From Candidatus Bipolaricaulota bacterium (GTDB lineage: Bacteria; Bipolaricaulota; Bipolaricaulia; RBG-16-55-9): a DNA stretch of 10,058 nucleotides. The stretch covers positions 1 through 10,058 of the forward strand of contig WFPR01000027.1 in assembly GCA_015487455.1 (NCBI GenBank), written 5' to 3'. Within the stretch, counting starts at the first letter, position 1; every line of letters begins with the position of its first letter. Shown here in pieces: positions 5,919 through 10,058 of this stretch. The translations under genes were made by a program, and so were the position numbers. Under the pieces are notes generated by a model that saw only the letters and a program-made list of their open reading frames with translations, ran no database searches and was not told the origin of the DNA.

Positions 5919-7414
5919 AGCTTGCTCAAATCTCAAAAGTCCTGATCGCGAACCGCGGCGAGATCGCCGTGCGGATCGTTCGCGCGTGCCACGCGCTGGG
6001 GCTCAAGGCCGTGGCCGTCTACTCCGACGCGGATCGCGACGCGCTGCACGTCCGGCTGGCCGACGAGGCCCATCGTGTGGGGCCCGCGCCCCCCGCCGAG
6101 AGCTACCTGAACGCCGAGAGGCTCATCGAGGTCGCGCGGCGGGCGGGCTGCGAGGCCGTCCACCCGGGCTACGGCTTTTTAGCCGAGAACTTCGAGTTCG
6201 CGCGGCGGGTCGAGGAGGCGGGGCTCGTCTGGGTCGGGCCGCCGCCGGAGGCGATGGCCCTCGTGGGCGACAAGCTCGCCGCCCGCCGGACGGCCCGCAA
6301 GCAGGGCGTCCCCACCGCGCCCGGCACGCTCGAGCCCGTTCGCACCCTCGACGAGGCCTTGAAAGCCGCCCGGGAGGTGGGCTACCCCCTGCTGCTGAAG
6401 GCCGCCGCCGGGGGCGGCGGCAAGGGGATGCGCCTCGTCCAGAGCGAGGCGGAGCTGAAGGGCGCCTTCGAGCGGGCCGTCTCGGAGGTCGAGCAGGCGT
6501 TCGGCGACCCTTCGATTTATTTAGAGCGCTACGTCCCCAGGGCGAAGCACATCGAGGTGCAAGTTCTGGCCGACCACCACGGCCACGTCGTCCACCTGTA
6601 CGAGCGGGAGTGCTCCGTCCAGCGGCGCTACCAGAAGCTGATCGAGGAGGCGCCCGCCCCGCGACTTCCCCCACGGCAGCGGGAGGCGCTGGGCGAGGCG
6701 GCGGTGGCGATCGCCGAGGCCGTGGGCTATCGCAACGCCGGGACGGTTGAGTTCCTGTACGACGTCGAGCGCGAGGCGTTCTACTTCCTGGAGGTCAACG
6801 CGCGAATTCAAGTCGAGCACCCCATAACGGAGATGACCACGGGGGTCGATCTGGTGACCTGGCAGCTGCGGATCGCGCGGGGCGAGCCCCTGAGCTTCTC
6901 GCAGCGCGACGTGCGCCCCCGGGGCGCGGCGATCGAGTTCCGCGTCTACGCGGAGGACCCCGAGCGGGGCTTCCTGCCGTCGTCAGGGCGCATTGAGGAG
7001 CTGGTCTGGCCCGCGGGGCCGGGGGTGCGCGTGGACGCGGGCGTCGAGCGCGGCGACGACGTCCCGCCCTACTACGACCCGCTGCTGGCCAAGCTGATCG
7101 TCTGGGGGGCCTCGCGGGAGGAGGCGCTGGCCCGCGCCCGCCAGGCCCTCGAGGAGACGCTGGTCGTGGGCGTGGCGACCACCGTGGGCTTCCACCTCGA
7201 CGCGCTGGAGGACGAGCGCTTCCGCTCGGGGGACTACACCACAGACTTCGTGCGAACGCTGAAGCCGAGGGGGCTCTCGGGGGAGGAGCGGGCGCTCCTG
7301 GCCGTCGCCGCGGCCCTCAAGCGCGAGCGGCAGCTGAGCGATCTGCGGAGGAGGCTCGCGACCTCGGATCGGGCGCAGGAGGCGCTCTGGAAGTGGGCTC
7401 CGCCATCGCTATGA
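5906..7414 (+). CDS. Biotin carboxylase subunit of an acyl-CoA (probably propionyl-CoA) carboxylase
   Basis: The 502-residue protein carboxylates biotin on its carrier using ATP and bicarbonate. Domains: N-terminal biotin carboxylase domain about 8-118 (KVLIANRGEIAVRIVRACH), ATP-grasp about 123-330, C-terminal domain about 343-450. Key features are K165 and the glycine-rich loop AAAGGGGKGM (166-175), ERECSVQRRYQKLIEEAPAP (233-252), and the catalytic run EVNARIQVEHP with E296, N298, R300 and E304. A tail of about 50 residues after the domain, rich in Ala, Arg and Leu, resembles the start of the BT region that follows the carboxylase in one-chain alpha subunits. The GTG start lies inside hicA; no other start precedes the conserved KVLIANRG. 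It overlaps the next gene by ATGA. Acyl-CoA preference depends on the carboxyltransferase, which is not in this window. Propionyl-CoA is inferred from the mutase and epimerase downstream. Confidence 0.92.
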   Translation: MSTVKLAQISKVLIANRGEIAVRIVRACHALGLKAVAVYSDADRDALHVRLADEAHRVGPAPPAESYLNAERLIEVARRAGCEAVHPGYGFLAENFEFARRVEEAGLVWVGPPPEAMALVGDKLAARRTARKQGVPTAPGTLEPVRTLDEALKAAREVGYPLLLKAAAGGGGKGMRLVQSEAELKGAFERAVSEVEQAFGDPSIYLERYVPRAKHIEVQVLADHHGHVVHLYERECSVQRRYQKLIEEAPAPRLPPRQREALGEAAVAIAEAVGYRNAGTVEFLYDVEREAFYFLEVNARIQVEHPITEMTTGVDLVTWQLRIARGEPLSFSQRDVRPRGAAIEFRVYAEDPERGFLPSSGRIEELVWPAGPGVRVDAGVERGDDVPPYYDPLLAKLIVWGASREEALARARQALEETLVVGVATTVGFHLDALEDERFRSGDYTTDFVRTLKPRGLSGEERALLAVAAALKRERQLSDLRRRLATSDRAQEALWKWAPPSL

Positions 7415-7944
7415 AGTACGCCGTCTCGGTGGCCGGGGAGACGATCGAAGTCGAGCTGGTGCGCGAGGGCGGGCGGACGTCCGCCCGCGTCCCGGGCTCG
7501 GACGAGAACATCCCCGTTGAGCTGGTCGAAGGCGGGCGGGGGCGCTGTCTGCTGCGCTTTGGGGATCGAGTCGTCCCGCTGTGGCTTTCGGGCCACGGGA
7601 CGGGCTACACCGTGGGGTGGCGAGGGCGCGCGCTGCGGGTGGAGGTGGAGCCCGCCCACGTCCGGGCGCTGCGGGAGCGCTTTCGGCGGGCGAAGGGCGC
7701 TCAGGGGGCGGCCGTCGAGGAGGTCCGGGCGTTCATGCCGGGGCTGGTGGTGAAGGTGGCGGTCGAGCCGGGGGCGCGCGTGCGGGCGGGCGACGGCTTG
7801 ATGGTGCTGTCGGCCATGAAGATGGAGAACGAGATCCGGGCGCCCTGCGACGGGATCGTCGAGGGCGTGGACGTGCGAGAGGGCCAGGAGGTGCGCAAGG
7901 ACCAGCGGCTCTGCGTGATCCGCCATGAGCACGAGTCAGCCTAA
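7411..7944 (+). CDS. Biotin carboxyl carrier subunit with BT-like N-terminal domain
   Basis: The 177-residue protein ends in a biotinyl domain (about residues 108-173) with the biotin attachment site SAMKMENEI; K137 is the biotinylated lysine. The first 95 residues are strand-rich (MKYAVSVAGETIEVELV, RCLLRFGDRVVPLWLSG) and match the interaction domain (BT) placed between carboxylase and carrier in propionyl-CoA carboxylase alpha chains. The preceding carboxylase plus this protein equal one such alpha chain of roughly 680 residues, split into two genes. The ATG at 7411 forms ATGA with the carboxylase stop. An in-frame GTG at 7393, with AGGAGG 10 bases upstream, would add six residues and cannot be excluded. 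It carries carboxyl-biotin to a carboxyltransferase encoded elsewhere. Its end overlaps the mutase gene by 20 bp. Confidence 0.9.
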   Translation: MKYAVSVAGETIEVELVREGGRTSARVPGSDENIPVELVEGGRGRCLLRFGDRVVPLWLSGHGTGYTVGWRGRALRVEVEPAHVRALRERFRRAKGAQGAAVEEVRAFMPGLVVKVAVEPGARVRAGDGLMVLSAMKMENEIRAPCDGIVEGVDVREGQEVRKDQRLCVIRHEHESA

Positions 7945-9571
7945 AGGGCACGAGGAGCGCCAGGCGCGCTTCGTCACGGACTCTGGAATTGAGCTGAAGC
8001 CCTTCTACACGCCTCAAGATTTGGAAAGTCGGGGCTGGCGCTACGAGGAGAGGCTGGGCTACCCCGGCGAGTCCCCCTTCACCCGCGGGGTCTATCCCAC
8101 GATGTATCGGGGCCGCCTCTGGACGATGCGCCAGTACGCGGGCTACGGCACCGCCGAGGAGACGAACAAGCGCTATCGCTACTTAATCGAGCAGGGGCAG
8201 ATGGGCCTGAGCGTCGCGTTCGACCTGCCGACGCAGATGGGCTACGACGCCGATCACCCCTTGGCCGAGGGCGAGGTGGGCAAGGCGGGCGTCTCGATCT
8301 GCTCTTTGGAAGATATGGAGCGGCTGTTTTCGGGCATCCCCCTCGGAAGGATTTCGACGTCGATGACGATCAACTCGCCCGCGGCCGTGCTGCTGGCGAT
8401 GTACATCGCCGTGGGGGAGCGGCAGGGCGTCCCGCCCGCGAGGCTCGCGGGCACCACCCAGAACGACGTCTTGAAGGAGTTCATCGCTCGGAAGACGTAC
8501 ATCTTCCCACCGGCGTTCTCGATGCGCTTGGCCACGGACCTCATCGTCTATTGCGCCAAGCGCATGCCCCGTTGGAACCCGATCTCGATCTCGGGCTACC
8601 ACATGCGGGAGGCGGGCGCGACGGCCGTCCAGGAGATCGCGTTCACGCTGGCCAACGCGATCTGCTACGTCGAGGCGACGCTGGAGCGCGGCCTGAGCGT
8701 TGACGAGTTCGCGCCCCGGCTGTCGTTCTTCTTCTCGTGCGACCGAAACTTTCTGGAGGAGGTCGCGAAGTTCCGGGCGGCCCGGCGGCTCTGGGCCAAG
8801 ATCATGAAGGAGCGCTTCGGCGCCAAGGACCCGCGGAGCTGTGCCCTGCGCTTCCACACGCAGACGGCTGGCTCCTCGCTCACGGCCCAGCAGCCCTTGA
8901 ACAACGTGATTCGCACAGCGCTGCAGGCGTTGGCGGCCGTCCTGGGCGGGACCCAGTCGCTCCACACGAACGCCTACGACGAGGCGCTGGCGCTGCCGAC
9001 GGAGGAGTCCGCGCTGCTCGCCCTGCGCACCCAGCAGATCATCGCTGAAGAATCGGGCGTGCCCGACACGATCGACCCCGTCGGCGGCGCGTACGCGATC
9101 GAGGCGCTGACGGACGAGCTGGAGGCCCGCGCCCTCGAGTACATCGAGCGGATCGACGCGATGGGCGGGATGCTCAAGGCGATTGAGACGGGCTTCGTGC
9201 AGCGGGAGATCGAGGAGAGCGCCTACCGCAAGCAACGGGAGGTGGAGCGGGGCGAGCGGCTCGTCGTGGGGGTGAACGTCTTTCGCTCCGACGAGGACGA
9301 CGAGGAACGCGAGGACAAGGCCAAGCTCCGAGTGCTCAAGGTCCCGCCGGAGGTGCGGCAGAAACAGATCGAGCGGCTGAACGCCCTCCGACGGCGGAGG
9401 GACGCCAAGAAAGTGCAAGAAGCGCTCGAGCGGCTGCGGGCGGCGGCCCGCGGGGACGAGAACCTGATGCCCTATATTTTGGAGGCCGTCAAGGCGTACG
9501 CGACCGTGGGCGAGATCTGCGACGTCTTCCGCGAGGAGTTCGGCGTCTATCGGGAGCCGGTGACGTTTTGA
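7925..9571 (+). CDS. Methylmalonyl-CoA mutase, catalytic (large) subunit without B12 domain
   Basis: The 548-residue protein is the substrate-binding TIM-barrel subunit that converts (R)-methylmalonyl-CoA to succinyl-CoA with adenosylcobalamin. It ends after the barrel at EEFGVYREPVTF, so the cobalamin-binding domain must be a separate protein of about 140 residues, as in archaea, Thermus and Chloroflexi. Active-site residues are Y71 (RQYAGYG), Q179 (TTQND), R189 (IARKTYIFPP) and H226 (SISGYH). They keep the spacing of Y89, Q197, R207 and H244 in the Propionibacterium enzyme. Tyr and Arg at these places favour methylmalonyl-CoA; isobutyryl-CoA mutases carry Phe and Gln. An acidic insert, SDEDDEEREDK, interrupts the usual linker near residues 457-467. 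The ATG start lies within the carrier gene, with no clear Shine-Dalgarno site, so translation is probably coupled. Confidence is high for the family and good for substrate. Confidence 0.95.
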   Translation: MSTSQPKGHEERQARFVTDSGIELKPFYTPQDLESRGWRYEERLGYPGESPFTRGVYPTMYRGRLWTMRQYAGYGTAEETNKRYRYLIEQGQMGLSVAFDLPTQMGYDADHPLAEGEVGKAGVSICSLEDMERLFSGIPLGRISTSMTINSPAAVLLAMYIAVGERQGVPPARLAGTTQNDVLKEFIARKTYIFPPAFSMRLATDLIVYCAKRMPRWNPISISGYHMREAGATAVQEIAFTLANAICYVEATLERGLSVDEFAPRLSFFFSCDRNFLEEVAKFRAARRLWAKIMKERFGAKDPRSCALRFHTQTAGSSLTAQQPLNNVIRTALQALAAVLGGTQSLHTNAYDEALALPTEESALLALRTQQIIAEESGVPDTIDPVGGAYAIEALTDELEARALEYIERIDAMGGMLKAIETGFVQREIEESAYRKQREVERGERLVVGVNVFRSDEDDEEREDKAKLRVLKVPPEVRQKQIERLNALRRRRDAKKVQEALERLRAAARGDENLMPYILEAVKAYATVGEICDVFREEFGVYREPVTF

Positions 9572-9576
9572 CCGCC

Positions 9577-10002
9577 ATGAAGCTCCATCATGTCGGGATC
9601 GTGGTGCGGGAGCTGGAGGAGGCCGTCGAGCGCTTCCGGCTGCTGGGCTTTCGGGAGACGGCCCGCGGCTTCGCCGAGGCGTTCGGGGTGGCGATCAGCT
9701 GGCTGGAGCCCAAGCACAGCCCTGAGGTCGAGGCCGAGGCCCCCGCGCTCGAGCTGCTCCAGCCGCTGGGCGACGGCCCCGTCCGGAGCTTTCTAGAGAA
9801 GCGGGGCGAGGGGCTCCACCACGTCGCCTTTGCCGTGCCCAGCATTGAAAGCAAGCTGAAAGAGCTTAAGGCTCAGGGCGTCCCGCTGGTGGACGAAGCG
9901 CCCCGGGAGGGCTTCCGCGGGCACAGGGTCGCCTTCGTGCACCCGAGGGGCTTCCACGGCGTGCTCGTCGAGCTGGTGGAGGAGCCGAGGCCCGGCGGCT
10001 GA
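9577..10002 (+). CDS. mce: Methylmalonyl-CoA epimerase
   Basis: The 141-residue protein belongs to the vicinal-oxygen-chelate (glyoxalase) superfamily and interconverts (S)- and (R)-methylmalonyl-CoA. It links the carboxylase product to the mutase substrate. Predicted metal ligands are H5 (LHHVGIVV), E59 (LELLQPL), H82 (GLHHVAF) and E132 (VLVELVE). The spacing from H82 to E132 is 50 residues, as between H91 and E141 of the Propionibacterium enzyme. E59 stands where that enzyme has Gln65; Glu is usual in other epimerases. The ATG is 5 bases after the mutase stop; an in-frame TTG at 9568 overlapping that stop is possible but less likely. No strong ribosome site is seen, consistent with coupling to the mutase. 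It is the last gene of the plus-strand operon inside the window. Confidence 0.94.
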   Translation: MKLHHVGIVVRELEEAVERFRLLGFRETARGFAEAFGVAISWLEPKHSPEVEAEAPALELLQPLGDGPVRSFLEKRGEGLHHVAFAVPSIESKLKELKAQGVPLVDEAPREGFRGHRVAFVHPRGFHGVLVELVEEPRPGG

Positions 10003-10022
10003 ATGAAGACGTTCAGGGCTCT

Positions 10023-10058
10023 TTAAGGCTTTAAAAGCTTGAGTCGCTTGAGGTCCGC
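10023..10058 (-). CDS. Possible C-terminus of a convergent gene (partial)
   Basis: On the minus strand the last 36 bases of the window read ADLKRLKLLKP followed by TAA (10025-10023). A basic Leu/Lys-rich C-terminus is plausible, and the 7-base direct repeat GCTTGAG (10037-10043, 10046-10052) would simply be the coding for LK-R-LK. The other minus frames are also open or stop soon, and the stretch is very short. This could instead be an untranslated gap after the epimerase gene. Confidence 0.25.
   Translation of the reverse strand, partial: ADLKRLKLLKP

Noticed and set aside
8183..9418. 411-codon minus-strand open frame opposite the mutase gene
   Set aside because: It mirrors the codon pattern of a strongly conserved mutase and shows no recognisable motif.
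10003..10026. ATG directly after the epimerase stop
   Set aside because: It opens a frame of only seven codons (MKTFRAL) before TAA and has no ribosome site.
10028..10038. Small palindrome GCTTTAAAAGC as terminator of the epimerase operon
   Set aside because: The stem is only five base pairs around a single base, AT-rich and without a T-run, so it is too weak to call.
10037..10052. Direct repeat GCTTGAG with 9-base period as a possible iteron or CRISPR-like start
   Set aside because: Only two copies at the window edge, and they are explained by a Leu-Lys-Arg-Leu-Lys coding repeat on the minus strand.

Overview
The window is GC-rich bacterial DNA, densely packed with protein genes that mostly end in TGA and overlap their neighbours by one to twenty bases. 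The gene set is a free-standing methylmalonyl-CoA mutase large subunit of the archaeal/Thermus/Chloroflexi type, a two-gene biotin-carboxylase/biotin-carrier pair, a NatAB-like exporter and a CPBP membrane protease. This fits a high-GC, possibly thermophilic, heterotrophic bacterium (Chloroflexota, Deinococcota, Armatimonadota or a related candidate phylum). The phylum cannot be fixed from this sequence alone.

Layout. Positions 1-1654 (minus strand) hold an IclR-family regulator and, overlapping it by GTGA, the N-terminal two thirds of a class III aminotransferase that runs off the left edge. The overlap sits in the loop of a perfect 12-bp G/C hairpin. Positions 1655-1812 are a divergent control region. 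It has a minus-strand promoter with a perfect TTGACA that places the iclR start almost leaderless, an 11-bp dyad abutting that -35 box, and a TACAAT -10 candidate facing right. Positions 1813-5421 (plus strand) hold a NatA-like ABC ATPase, a NatB-like permease and a large CPBP/ABI intramembrane protease. The permease has an in-frame TGA 17 codons before its expected end, and the missing C-terminal tail is still readable downstream in the same frame.

Positions 5467-5918 hold a small HicB-HicA toxin-antitoxin module of visibly lower GC, with its own promoter candidate overlapping the CPBP stop codon. hicA overlaps the start of the next operon by 13 bp. Positions 5906-10002 hold a tightly coupled operon: biotin carboxylase, BT-plus-biotin-carrier subunit, methylmalonyl-CoA mutase catalytic subunit and methylmalonyl-CoA epimerase. 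Together these cover most of the route propionyl-CoA -> (S)-methylmalonyl-CoA -> (R)-methylmalonyl-CoA -> succinyl-CoA. The carboxyltransferase subunit, the B12-binding mutase subunit and a mutase GTPase chaperone are not in this window. The last 36 bases may be the C-terminus of a convergent gene.

No tRNA, rRNA, CRISPR array, insertion sequence or convincing intrinsic terminator was seen. The points most worth following up are the start-codon hairpin between iclR and the aminotransferase gene, the interrupted permease, the divergent operator, the hicBA module placed directly at the head of the carboxylase operon, and the duplicated extracytoplasmic domain of the CPBP protein.
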